Both the position numbers and the translations under genes were made by a program. Under the pieces are notes generated by a model that had not been told where the DNA came from, made no database searches, and saw nothing but the letters and a program-made list of their open reading frames with translations. Below are positions 11,776 to 21,449 of a stretch of DNA of 64,000 nucleotides, piece after piece. Every line of letters starts with the position of its first letter. Position 1 is the stretch's first letter. Source of the stretch: Pseudo-nitzschia pungens (taxonomy: Eukaryota; Bacillariophyta; Bacillariophyceae; Bacillariales; Bacillariaceae); contig CM074758.1 of assembly GCA_037355855.1 (NCBI GenBank), forward strand, positions 6,917,001 to 6,981,000. The letters are read 5' to 3'.

Positions 11776-12871
11776 TAACCAAACAACAATACAGCACTGT
11801 GCCTCCAGCTCCCCTGGACCTGGATGCCAGCTCAGCCCTGCTGACTGGGAAGACGCATGGAGGAGAACCCCCAGAAAGGAGGGAAGGAACCTACAGAGAT
11901 GAGCCCTGTTGCAAATAAAACAAACTAATTCAAAGCGCTCAGTCCGATCCACAAGTGACGGCAACAATCAACCGATAAAATAAAGATTCAATTATGGCAA
12001 AACAAACAAATGAAGAATCCAACTGCAATAAAAAGATCTGGACGCAGATCGGTTCGGACGCGAACTAATTGCACGGGTACAGACGCTTACGCCAAATGAA
12101 TCAATCAATCAATCGAATCGAATCATATATCGATCTCGATAAGGGTACAGACGCATACAAACTAAAGGGTACAGCAGCAACAACAAGGCCAACCTTGTTC
12201 CGGACAAGCAAATCGTCCACAGGGAGCTCCAGAAATAACCGGAGCAATCCCACAAAATCCATATTCAAACCCCACAGAGGTGCTCTGGAGTTACGAAAAT
12301 TCGAACCTCCAGTAGACTGCTGCAAATACACCCATAAAGACCGGCAAAGTATCCGGCAAATCACGAATGAATTAAATGACTCATACCGTCACTAACAATG
12401 CGTCCCCTCTCTGCTTGAACACATACAATCGCAGATACGGCAAGCAACACATTCAACGCTCTGGCTTTTCACCTACCTAAACTCCGACTTCGACATGAGG
12501 AGGTGTTTTTATGCCTAAAGAGCAATCAATTTCACATCACCCACATTGACAAAATCAGCTCCACTACCCCAAGAGGTACATCACAGTTGGGGGAGGAAAA
12601 GAATTTTCTTCGACTCTTTTTCTATTTTACCATGTCTTTCCGACCATTCTCAAGAACAAGAAACAAATCTTCAATTTCTAAAGTATCGCGAAGAACCTTC
12701 TTCAATCCCAGTTCAATCTACATTACCATATATCTTCAGAATATTTCGAATGGCATATATCATCTTCAACCGGTTCTCCGACCAAGCATATTTCTTTCCA
12801 TCGATACTACTCAACTCCGAACCTTATTATATTGAACCACATGCAAACTTCACCTAATCATTGGGGCACTA
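11776..12871 (+). other. Non-coding remnant of a pol N-terminal region, LTR element 1
   Basis: Right after gag, sequence resembling the start of pol in the related elements is still visible (CTGGATGCCAGCTCAGCCCT, GGGTACAGAC, CCACAGAGGTGCTCTGGAG) but broken by stops. No protease, RT or integrase motif appears before the 3' LTR. CATTGGGGCACTA just before the LTR is the likely polypurine-tract region. Confidence 0.65.
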
Positions 12872-13178
12872 TGTAACATGTTAATGTTACGATCCTACGA
12901 TAGTCTCTAAATGATTATTGAATCCCGCATGTACTCCAATATATGTGGTATTCATGTATATATGTTCAGTATGTATATACTTACAGTTCGATATTCAAGT
13001 ATCAAGATAAATATCAAGAGTCTTATGACTCGCTGATAATCTTCGATCGCTCATTCATCCATACTCAAGGAATCATTCCCATCTCGTAAAGTATTCAACC
13101 ATTCACAATTATAATTATCCTTTATTAAAATACCTCTATCGCGTACCACTCCATCTAATTCTACCCTAGAGTGTTACA
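12872..13178 (+). repeat. 3' LTR of LTR element 1
   Basis: 307 bp, nearly identical to the 5' LTR (for example ACGATCC against ACAATCC near its start). Ends GTGTTACA and is followed by the TSD AGAAT. Confidence 0.9.
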
Positions 13179-13570
13179 AGAATGGCCTCTCTGAAACCCA
13201 GAGCCTGGAGCTCAAAAGACAAGCCATCAGTCCTGACATCAGCATTTTGATCAATCCCAACAATGACCTGGTCACCTGCACCCAGGCAGACCTGAAGGGC
13301 AGCAGTTAGATCCCTGTGAAAAAGAATGCATGGATTGGGACTGAAAAGATTTTCAGCTGCTTGAAAGTAGCGGCACTGTTGATTCCAGACTGATCCTAGA
13401 TCCCTATCATTTTCAACGGGGCAGTAGGCAGAAAACATGGTGACAGTGTAGCCATCCCTGCCCTGAAACTTGACAAAGGACCATCTTCCAAGACCAGAAG
13501 GGTCAGCCCCATGGGCAACCTTGTGGGAACTGAACAGTTGGTCAATGGAAAAACCTGTGCCTCCAGGCTG
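13179..13570 (-). pseudogene. LINE ORF-c, middle endonuclease part
   Basis: Piece of the apurinic-type endonuclease domain between LTR elements 1 and 2. It contains MFSAYCPVE and VIVGIDQNAD (the position of the usual GDFN block). The frame joins both neighbours (19314-19765 and 5097-10103) when each LTR element and one 5-bp TSD copy are removed. No internal stop was seen here. Confidence 0.8.
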
Positions 13571-13861
13571 TGTGACATGCTAGCATAGCATGAACCACGA
13601 TTAAATAATTAACCGAATCCCACATACAAGCCGCCCGGCTTTAAGTATGGGAGCTGACCGGTGTTTGAATACAAATATTCAAACTGTGCGCCGGACGCTC
13701 CAACAATGCATGTGCGCCGTTATTCAAATAGTAGCAAGGCGCGCTCGTGTATATTCAAACGTTCATTCGAACGTTTACACGAAAACTGAAATGCTCTTTT
13801 AAGAGCTAACAATTAGTCACTTTTTTTATACTACTCCAATTTTCTACCTTAGAGTGTAACA
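13571..13861 (+). repeat. 5' LTR of LTR element 2
   Basis: Starts TGTGACATGCTAGCATAGCA and ends GAGTGTAACA. The interior differs from LTR elements 1, 3 and 6 (ATATTCAAACG-type stretches), but the 3' edge CTACCTTAGAGTGTAACA is shared. CAGTAATTACTG follows at 13862-13873. Confidence 0.93.
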
Positions 13862-13977
13862 CAGTAATTACTGTTTATCTTCAACGTAGGAAAACAGTAG
13901 AACTCAGTACTGAAATAAAACAATCGAACAAACAACCCTTATCCTCAACAACAGAGGCAAGTTGTATCTCCAACAAG

Positions 13978-15036
13978 ATGGCCGGTATCTACAGAGATCC
14001 CCCCATCACCTACAAGAGTTCCTTCGATCGAACCAAACCAAAGCTCTTCACCCTCTACAACGTCGATGAGGACCGGACTGACAGCATGAAAGTCCCACTG
14101 TTCACAGAGACCGGAGGATTAGAAGAACTCCTCTTTGTGGAGGAGTCTTTCCGGAACGCCGCCAAGCTCCTAAGACTTCCAATTGATATCTATCTCACTC
14201 ACTTCAGTCGATGCCTCACTACTGATGCTCAGAGCAAATGGAATGACATGATAAAAGATCCCCTGGACCCTGAAGAATACCAATACTCCCAAGATGAGAT
14301 TGGCGGATACGAACAAGCGTTCCTTGACTTTACCAAACTCTACTGCAATGCCCGAGACGCTAGGGACATCATGCACACCTACTTGCGCAGCGCGGAGTGT
14401 CGAAAGACCCCATCAGCTACATGCAAGGAGCATGCCGACCGGATCCTTATCCTCATGAAGTATACCCAGAAACTAGATGGGAGCAGCGCTCCCCTCTCCA
14501 GAGTGGAAAAACTCACCATCCTTCTCCATTCCTTTCCTTCCGCGTGGATCGAGAGCTATGGTATCATCCACAGCGGAATCCAAGAAGATACCACCGTACA
14601 ACATATAGTGGATCATATGAGCTGCCACGAGCGACAAGCCAACAAAAAGAGCAACAAGAATAACAACAAGCAACAGAAGCGCTCGAACAACTCCAACAAC
14701 AACAACAATTCTCGCAAACGCAACTCTAATTCCAACCACAAGGGAAACCAGAACAAGAAGAAATCCAATCCCTGTCGGATCCCAGGCCACAATCATGACT
14801 GGTCTGAGTGTCCCAAGAACCGGTTCTCCAAGAACTACAACAAAGGCTCAAGCTCCAATACCAACCAACCGGAGACCTTCCACGCCAATACAAGAGCCTT
14901 AATGATAGCAGGAAGCAACGAGACCTTCCAAGCCCACATGAATGCAGCCCGCGACGCAGCAATCGAGGCGTACCACGCCAATCATGGTGGCCGAACTGAA
15001 CGGAGTATCGATGGGGAACTTGTTTGGCTCCCCTGA
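13978..15036 (+). CDS. Gag protein of LTR element 2
   Basis: 352 codons from ATG 13978 (AAGATGGCC). Same fold region as the gag at 10645, then a long Asn/Lys/Gln/Ser stretch (about 222-262) and the knuckle-like CRIPGHNHDWSECP (about 265-278). It ends GELVWLP and then TGA (15034-15036). The frame continues directly into pol, so some translation probably reads through to give Gag-Pol. The sequence just after the stop can fold (GAGGCTCCAAGCCTC at 15045-15059). Confidence 0.9.
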   Translation: MAGIYRDPPITYKSSFDRTKPKLFTLYNVDEDRTDSMKVPLFTETGGLEELLFVEESFRNAAKLLRLPIDIYLTHFSRCLTTDAQSKWNDMIKDPLDPEEYQYSQDEIGGYEQAFLDFTKLYCNARDARDIMHTYLRSAECRKTPSATCKEHADRILILMKYTQKLDGSSAPLSRVEKLTILLHSFPSAWIESYGIIHSGIQEDTTVQHIVDHMSCHERQANKKSNKNNNKQQKRSNNSNNNNNSRKRNSNSNHKGNQNKKKSNPCRIPGHNHDWSECPKNRFSKNYNKGSSSNTNQPETFHANTRALMIAGSNETFQAHMNAARDAAIEAYHANHGGRTERSIDGELVWLP

Positions 15037-15060
15037 GTCTCCGGAGGCTCCAAGCCTCTC
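15034..15060 (+). promoter_or_regulatory. Probable UGA readthrough site between gag and pol, LTR element 2
   Basis: CTCCCCTGAGTCTCC: gag and pol share the frame and only this UGA separates them. GAGGCT CCA AGCCTC, a perfect 6-bp stem, begins 9 nt after the stop. The same arrangement is found at 47205-47207 (LTR 6) and 34307-34309 (LTR 3). Confidence 0.65.
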
Positions 15061-18000
15061 AAAAAGAAGCCCCCGGCTTCACTACAACCAGCAATCACCT
15101 TGCCTCCAGCTCCCCGGGAACTGGATGCCAGCACAGCCCTGCTGTCTGGGATGACGCATGGAGGAGATCTCCCAGATAAAGAGGGGAAGGAACCTACAGG
15201 ACGGAGTATTCCTGTTGAGCGCTCAGCAACAAAGCCTGCCACAGCAGCAGCAAAAACAATTGTTCGGAACATCCTACAGGATATATCGAACGTGGATCCG
15301 AATCGATCCAAGGGTACAGACGCATCAACATCGATCAACACGATCGATCCAACCAAAACAGCAGCAATAAATGGACCAACCTTGTCCCTGGCAAGAAATT
15401 GGTCCACGGGTACAGCAAAAAATCTCTATTGCAACCCCGGAAAACCCAGAGACTACACCAAAGGAGGTGCGCTGGAGCAAAATTATTTAAAGCTGCTGTC
15501 GACTGCTGGAAATACAACCAAAAATACAGCAGAACAGGCACCGAATAAGGGCAACGTGGCTCCTATTCCGAATACGAGCAACGTGGCTCCTATTCTTCTA
15601 ACCAATATACAGTACATACAAGGCATACCCCTCAAAACAAGACCACTACTAGCACTGCTAGATAGTGGATCCTCCGGAACTCTAATCAACAAGAGAGCAC
15701 TACCATTTGGCACAATACCACTTCGAAGCAAGCATCAAGTCCTAACAACTACAGCAAATGGAAGCTTCGATACTACGGAATACGTCCTCATGAAGAACAT
15801 CAAGCTACAAGAGTTTGGCAACTATACCATCGACCTACAAGAGGCAAGGCTCTTCCATTCCCCCGGCTGCAGATATGATCTTATACTAGGCAGAGACTTC
15901 CTCCACCTGGCACAGATCAATCTCCTATTCAAAGAAGGCAAAATACAGTGGATGGACAGAACCATTCCCATGAAGGACACGTCCTTATACCATGAGACCG
16001 ATTACACCATGCTCATGGAAGAACTAGAGGACGCGGAACTCTTTGCTGATGATCCTTTTGCCAATCCATACAAGTCCAAAGTTATTCTCGACAGAGCCTA
16101 CCAAGAAACAGATCCATCTACGGTCGCACAGCAACAGTCCCACATGTCCTCAGCAGAGCAACAACAGTTCCAAGCAGTACTAAATAAGTATCCAAATGTC
16201 TTCAATGGAGAACTCGGCAAGTACCCTCACAAACAGATCTCTCTCAGACTGAAGCCCGGATCCAAGCCTATCCACAAGAAGCCTTATCCAGTTGCATACA
16301 AGAGAGAAGACCTATTCAAAAGGGAGCTCCAGAATCTTTGTAATGATGGAGTACTCAAAAGATGCACCGGACCGGCTGAATGGGCATTCCCAACCTTCAT
16401 AGTCCCAAAGAAAGACAATAGGGTCCGATGGGTATCAGACTTTAGAGAACTGAATGAACTCCTTGAGAGAAGGCCATATCCCATACCAAGGATACAAGAT
16501 ATCATGAACAAGCGAGGCAAGTACACGCACTTCACCAAGATTGACTTGTCCATGCAATACTATTGCTTTGAACTGGATGATGCAAGCAAGAAACTCTGCA
16601 CAATAGTGACACCATATGGTTGCTATGAATACCAAAGACTACCAATGGGAGTTAAAGTCTCCCCGGATGTGGCTCAGCAGCTCATGGAAGACATCCTACA
16701 AGACACTGACTGCACTGTTTATATTGATGATATTGGCGTATGGACCAATGGATCCTTTGACCTCCACATGAAGACCATCGACAAGATCCTAGACCGGCTT
16801 AACCAGAATGGGCTCAAGTGCAACCCACTCAAGTGTGATTGGGCTGTACAAGAGACGGATTTCCTAGGCTATTGGATGACTCCCACAGCAGTTAAGCCAT
16901 GGAGGAAGAAGATAGAAGCCATCCTCCACATGGACCGGCCAAGAACTGTGACTCAAGTCAAGTCCTTCCTCGGCGCCGTAGGTTACTACAGGGACATGTG
17001 GCCTCGCAGATCACATGTCTTAGCTCCTCTATTTGATATCACAGGGACCCCTAAGAAAACTCCCCAAGCAGCTACCATCAAAGGCAAGCAACGCAAAGCT
17101 CCTTCAGCTTTCACTTGGGGACCTGCTCAAGATAAAGCCTTTCAAGAGATGAAAGCCATGGTGGCAGCAGATGCGCTGAACACCTATCCAGACCTTAACA
17201 AGCCCTTTGAACTGTATACTGATGCCTCCGACCTACAACTAGGTGCTGCCATCCTACAAGATGGCAAGCCCATTGCATACTGGTCCAAGAAACTATCTGA
17301 TGCCCAGAAGAACTATACTACCACGGAGAAAGAACTCCTAGCAATTGTACTCTGTTGCAAAGAGTACCGAAAAATGCTACTTGGCGGTGTCATCAATGTA
17401 TACACTGACCATAAGAATCTTACCTTCCGAACACTATCAGTCCAACGAGTCCTCCGGTGGAGACTATTCCTTGAAGAATTCGGTGTCAACCTCACCTACA
17501 TTGAAGGCAAGAAAAATGTTCTTGCTGATGCCTTCTCCAGACTTCCCCGGATGGATCCACCTACTGTGGGGAAGAAAGAAGCCCTTGGTAAGGGCACTCT
17601 TATTGATTTTTTGAAACTTGAAGTCCCCAAGCAAGATGAAGAACTGTTCTTAGCAGAGTTCCCAAATCTATTCCAGCACTTATGCAATGACGCAGACCAG
17701 GAGTTATACTCTTGTTTGCTGAACAATGAGTGTCTAGTCAACCTACCAAATACCCAAGACTTGGAATGTCCGGTTAACTACAACAAGATATACCTCCATC
17801 AGCAAAAGGACCCGACTGTCAAGTTCAAGATCCAATCCAAAGCATTCTTCTACCAAGAATTGCAAGGCAATAACATCCTTTGCTATGCCAACCAATCCAA
17901 TCCAGATAATTGGAGAATTTACATACCAAACTCTCTTACGAATGATACCATCAAGTGGTACCATCTCCTGTTGGGTCATTGTGGATCCACCAGATTATAT

Positions 18001-18993
18001 AAGACTATCTCAGCTCGCTTCTACGCCGACAACCTGTCCAACTTATGCAAGTCCTACATTTGCCCTGATAATTGCATCCAATACAAGAGCAGACAAGCCA
18101 AATATGGGAAACTTCCTCCCAAAGAAGCCCCGGTATCGCCCTTCGATGAAGTCCACGTCGATCTTATAGGCCCTTGGAAGATTACAGCTCAAAACAAGAC
18201 CGACAACTTCAAGGCCCTCACATGTATTGATCCAGTTACCAACCTTCTTGAAATCATCCGGATCAGAGACAAATCTTCTCAGCATGTCTCCGATCAGTTC
18301 AGGAACTGCTGGCTCTCAAGATATCCTAGACCAAACAGATGCATTCATGACAATGGTGGCGAGTTCTTAGGGGCTGAATTCCAACTCACTCTACAGCAGT
18401 ATGGAGTCCAATCAGTCCCCACAACAGTTAAGAATCCACAAGCTAATGCCATCTGTGAGCGCGTCCATCATACAGTCGCCGATATCCTACGCGTTCTAGT
18501 ACATGTTAATCCCCCACAAGCCAACGCCAGAGCCACTCAGCTGATGGACAACGCGCTGGCAACCTGCATGCATGCTTCTAGGCGTGCTGTCAGTACCTCA
18601 TTACAGGCATCTCCCGGTTCCCTGGTATTTAACAGGGACATGATGATAGATCTACCACTGACATCCAACCTACTGGCACTGAAACAACTGAGGCAACAGG
18701 GAATCAACAGGGCCCTGCTCCGGGACAACGCCAAGCGAGTAGAACATACCTTTCAGATCGGTAACAAGGTATGGTTGCAGGAGCCGGATCCGGACAAGTT
18801 ACAGCCTAGAAGAACAGGCCCCTTTCTTATCATCCAAGTTAATGATAATGGCACAGTCAAATTGCAGAAGACCCCTTCAATATCGGAAACAGTGAACATT
18901 CGAAAGCTAACTCCATACAAAGAACCGGCAAACGAATCGGAGTCGGAACCATCGAACGAATCGGAGTTGCCGGCAATTCACTGGTCAACTTGA
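15037..18993 (+). CDS. Pol polyprotein of LTR element 2 (protease, RT, RNase H, integrase)
   Basis: About 1,318 codons open from just after the gag UGA to TGA 18991-18993; no ATG is needed if it is made by readthrough. Protease motif LLDSGSSGTLIN (near 15655), RT core YIDDIG (near 16720-16735), RNase H TDASDLQLGAAI (near 17215), integrase HHCC (LGHCGSTRLY near 17974 to CPDNC near 18061-18075) and DDE residues (VDLIGPW near 18157, DNGGEF near 18350, E in ICERVHH near 18450). RTGPFLII near 18810 is a GPY/F-like module. No chromodomain follows. All key residues are present. Confidence 0.93.
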   Translation, partial: VSGGSKPLKKKPPASLQPAITLPPAPRELDASTALLSGMTHGGDLPDKEGKEPTGRSIPVERSATKPATAAAKTIVRNILQDISNVDPNRSKGTDASTSINTIDPTKTAAINGPTLSLARNWSTGTAKNLYCNPGKPRDYTKGGALEQNYLKLLSTAGNTTKNTAEQAPNKGNVAPIPNTSNVAPILLTNIQYIQGIPLKTRPLLALLDSGSSGTLINKRALPFGTIPLRSKHQVLTTTANGSFDTTEYVLMKNIKLQEFGNYTIDLQEARLFHSPGCRYDLILGRDFLHLAQINLLFKEGKIQWMDRTIPMKDTSLYHETDYTMLMEELEDAELFADDPFANPYKSKVILDRAYQETDPSTVAQQQSHMSSAEQQQFQAVLNKYPNVFNGELGKYPHKQISLRLKPGSKPIHKKPYPVAYKREDLFKRELQNLCNDGVLKRCTGPAEWAFPTFIVPKKDNRVRWVSDFRELNELLERRPYPIPRIQDIMNKRGKYTHFTKIDLSMQYYCFELDDASKKLCTIVTPYGCYEYQRLPMGVKVSPDVAQQLMEDILQDTDCTVYIDDIGVWTNGSFDLHMKTIDKILDRLNQNGLKCNPLKCDWAVQETDFLGYWMTPTAVKPWRKKIEAILHMDRPRTVTQVKSFLGAVGYYRDMWPRRSHVLAPLFDITGTPKKTPQAATIKGKQRKAPSAFTWGPAQDKAFQEMKAMVAADALNTYPDLNKPFELYTDASDLQLGAAILQDGKPIAYWSKKLSDAQKNYTTTEKELLAIVLCCKEYRKMLLGGVINVYTDHKNLTFRTLSVQRVLRWRLFLEEFGVNLTYIEGKKNVLADAFSRLPRMDPPTVGKKEALGKGTLIDFLKLEVPKQDEELFLAEFPNLFQHLCNDADQELYSCLLNNECLVNLPNTQDLECPVNYNKIYLHQQKDPTVKFKIQSKAFFYQELQGNNILCYANQSNPDNWRIYIPNSLTNDTIKWYHLLLGHCGSTRLYKTISARFYADNLSNLCKSYICPDNCIQYKSRQAKYGKLPPKEAPVSPFDEVHVDLIGPWKITAQNKTDNFKALTCIDPVTNLLEIIRIRDKSSQHVSDQFRNCWLSRYPRPNRCIHDNGGEFLGAEFQLTLQQYGVQSVPTTVKNPQANAICERVHHTVADILRVLVHVNPPQANARATQLMDNALATCMHASRRAVSTSLQASPGSLVFNRDMMIDLPLTSNLLALKQLRQQGINRALLRDNAKRVEHTFQIGNKVWLQEPDPDKLQPRRTGPFLIIQVNDNGTVKLQKTPSISETVNIRKLTPYKEPANESESEPSNESELPAIHWST

Positions 18994-19022
18994 AGTAGGC
19001 TTCGGCTAATCATGAGGCACTA

Positions 19023-19313
19023 TGTGACATGCTAGCATAGCATGAACCACGATTAAATAATTAACCGAATCCCACATACAAGCCGCCCGGCTTTAAGTAT
19101 GGGAGCTGACCGGTGTTTGAATACAAATATTCAAACTGTGCGCCGGACGCTCCAACAATGCATGTGCGCCGTTATTCAAATAGTAGCAAGGCGCGCTCGT
19201 GTATATTCAAACGTTCATTCGAACGTTTACACGAAAACTGAAATGCTCTTTTAAGAGCTAACAATTAGTCACTTTTTTTATACTACTCCAATTTTCTACC
19301 TTAGAGTGTAACA
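19023..19313 (+). repeat. 3' LTR of LTR element 2
   Basis: 291 bp, no difference from 13571-13861 seen by eye. Preceded by ATCATGAGGCACTA (likely polypurine-tract region, shared with LTR elements 3 and 6) and followed by the TSD GGCTG. Confidence 0.93.
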
Positions 19314-19765
19314 GGCTGAAGCCATGTGCAGGCAGAAGCTTCATGCTTGTTATTGGCAAGATAGGAAAAACTTGAGGGACAGACATTCTTCATGCGCCGA
19401 TTGAAAAGATCACAGGGCAGGAGTTTGGATTCATTCAAACAATGTTCAGCAAAAAGGGCCACACTGGCGTTGCTCTTGACAAATTGACGGGAGTTGTGCT
19501 TGGACCTGGACATAAAGGCAGCTCTACGCTGGGGTCCAATGTTTTGGAAGGTGATGATGGTGGAATTAGATGATGGAGCTTGAGGAAAGGAATGACCAAA
19601 ACTGTCAGAATCCTTAGCAGCAAGAGAGTCTCCATGAAGAGTTAATTGTACAAAATGAGAGACAGGGGAAGAGGCAGAGGCGGAAAAGGGAGAAACAGTA
19701 GAAGCATTGATGGGATTTGGTGTGGAGGGCATCCCATCAAACCTCATACCAGAAGATCTAACCAT
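19314..19765 (-). pseudogene. LINE ORF-c, 5' part: start of endonuclease
   Basis: The probable start is ATG at 19765-19763, overlapping the end of ORF-b by 8 nt (ATGGTTAG). A Ser/Pro-rich leader is followed by STIITFQNIGP and ALFAEHCLNE, the first blocks of an exonuclease-endonuclease-phosphatase domain with its catalytic Glu. The frame is then cut by LTR element 2 and resumes at 13570. It nicks the target DNA in the intact element. Confidence 0.75.
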
Positions 19766-21449
19766 GATCAGAAGGAAACCGAGTCTGTCGCACGGAAGAA
19801 AGAGTTGCCGGAGCTGATTTGGTGGAGACATTGGCATGGCTCAAATCACTGACACTAGCATCATGGCTGGAGGAGAATGCAATAGCAGCAACCCCAAGCC
19901 TCAAAGCAGAGGCTGCATCTTCCTCACCACCAGGCAAACCAGAAGGCAGGGCAGCAGGAACTTCAGTTGAGGCATCAGGAGAGGCCACAGGGGAGTCACC
20001 AGCCATGTCAGTAGTGGGAGGATCAGGAACTTCAGGGGGGACATCAGGAGAGACACCAGGGGAGGCACCAGCCTTGGCAGCATTGGGAGGATCACCTCCA
20101 GGAGGAGCAGCACCTGCAGGCGGTGAAGCCTGGACAGCAGTGAGATTGGAAGTGCCAGTCGCTAAAGTATCCATGGATTGGGAGTCATCAAAGCCACCAC
20201 CTCCACTGTCAGCACGGGCTTGGAGGTTAAAGTGCAAATCTAGATCAAAAGTGAGGTCTGGGGCAAGGTCAACTGACAAGTCATCATCAACAAGTTCCCA
20301 ATCTCTTGCATCCCCATCACCAAAAAAGGGAAGAGAGTCATCCTGCATTGGATCTGCAGCAGGTGCAGTTTCCACAACACAATTGACAGCAGCATCCCAA
20401 TGGTAAGCTTCCATTTCAGTCAAACACTCAGAAGAGAACCATTGTCTAACACAAGAACCATACTGAGCTTCCAGAAAAATAGGCAGGAAAGACAACATGG
20501 CCATTGCTTCAGCCTTGGTAGTGATGTTGTACAAAGCAAGGATCTCGCCCCGGTATGGACTGGTATCAACAGACAGAAAAAGAGGCCATGACCAATTGTC
20601 ACGGGTTCTGATGCCCATAAGCACACTGCGCAGTGTCTTCAAACCCAGCCCTTGGCCCAAGTCAACAGGAAGATCAAGATCAACTACCCCCAGAACAGGA
20701 GCAGTTTCATGGCTCTCAATAAATTTGGCTTGGCGGTGCTTAGCTTGGCGAACCGTCTTGAGCTTGGAAGGGGGAAGGGGTCTGTCAGAAGGATTGGTAG
20801 CTGTTTCAATAAACTTGTAGAATTTACCATCAGGGAGAGAGGCAATGTCTGAAGGTTTGCAACGGTTAAACTGGGCTTTGAGGAGCTTAACAGTTTGGGC
20901 GCGCTTGGTAGCATCACATAAAACATGAGCAGCCAGAACCGGATTGGGATCAGGAGTTCTGGAGTTGTCAAGGCTGATATTCTTCCTGATAACAGCAATA
21001 GGACATGCCTGAAATCTGGGATGAGTCTGAAGCAATTCGTTGTAGTGGTCAAGATCAAAACTCTGCATGTAGGATCCAAGGAGAAAGCCACAGGTGACAA
21101 TAACTGGGGCCTGTATGTGGTCAAACTTCAGGTCCATGTCACGGTCTCTGAGCCTCTGGAGCAACGGGACAGAAAAGAGAGTCTCCAGGGAAACACTATG
21201 TCCCACAAAGAAGCGTAAGTGAGGAGCAGTTCTACTGCGAAGCCAGAGCTGAGCAACATACAATTCCAAGGTCCTCCTGTCAGGGAGGGTAGTCCAAAGC
21301 TTGGTAACAGGCTTGGCCTTGGGGTTGAGCCGGGCTCTTGAGGGAAAAACATACAACACCAGGCGCTTGTCAACAGTCCAAAGGAGATCCAAAGCTTCCT
21401 TGAGAGACTTGAGCAGTTCATCATACAGTTCCCCAGGGCGTTGTGACAT
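19758..21449 (-). CDS. LINE ORF-b, unknown function
   Basis: 563 codons. The start ATG (21449-21447) overlaps the stop of ORF-a as TGATG, suggesting termination-reinitiation. The first 370 residues look globular (LWTVDKRLVLYVFPSRARLN, then LFVGH- and DLDLPVDLGQ-type stretches); the last 180 are Pro/Ala/Gly/Ser-rich with Gly-Asp-Pro repeats. No motif I can name; no RT, endonuclease or zinc finger. It sits between ORF-a and the endonuclease-RT ORF and is open throughout, so it is probably a structural or RNA-binding protein of the LINE. This role is inference from position. Confidence 0.7.
   Translation of the reverse strand: MSQRPGELYDELLKSLKEALDLLWTVDKRLVLYVFPSRARLNPKAKPVTKLWTTLPDRRTLELYVAQLWLRSRTAPHLRFFVGHSVSLETLFSVPLLQRLRDRDMDLKFDHIQAPVIVTCGFLLGSYMQSFDLDHYNELLQTHPRFQACPIAVIRKNISLDNSRTPDPNPVLAAHVLCDATKRAQTVKLLKAQFNRCKPSDIASLPDGKFYKFIETATNPSDRPLPPSKLKTVRQAKHRQAKFIESHETAPVLGVVDLDLPVDLGQGLGLKTLRSVLMGIRTRDNWSWPLFLSVDTSPYRGEILALYNITTKAEAMAMLSFLPIFLEAQYGSCVRQWFSSECLTEMEAYHWDAAVNCVVETAPAADPMQDDSLPFFGDGDARDWELVDDDLSVDLAPDLTFDLDLHFNLQARADSGGGGFDDSQSMDTLATGTSNLTAVQASPPAGAAPPGGDPPNAAKAGASPGVSPDVPPEVPDPPTTDMAGDSPVASPDASTEVPAALPSGLPGGEEDAASALRLGVAAIAFSSSHDASVSDLSHANVSTKSAPATLSSVRQTRFPSDHG

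Larger units (their letters stand above)
10104..13178 (+). mobile_element. LTR element 1: gag-only, non-autonomous
   Basis: Two 307-bp LTRs (10104-10410, 12872-13178) that differ at only a few visible bases. TSD AGAAT at 10099-10103 and 13179-13183. It is inserted in the endonuclease part of LINE ORF-c, and the endonuclease frame passes the junction when it is removed. It has a gag ORF but no protease, RT or integrase, so it must rely on enzymes from a related element such as LTR element 2. High LTR identity means recent insertion. Confidence 0.9.
13571..19313 (+). mobile_element. LTR element 2: complete Ty3-like element
   Basis: Two 291-bp LTRs (13571-13861, 19023-19313) that look identical by eye, TSD GGCTG at 13566-13570 and 19314-19318, an intact gag and an intact pol in the same frame separated by one UGA. 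Domain order protease-RT-RNase H-integrase is that of Ty3/gypsy. It lies in the endonuclease region of the LINE. Identical LTRs and intact ORFs mark it as very recent and possibly still active. Confidence 0.93.
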
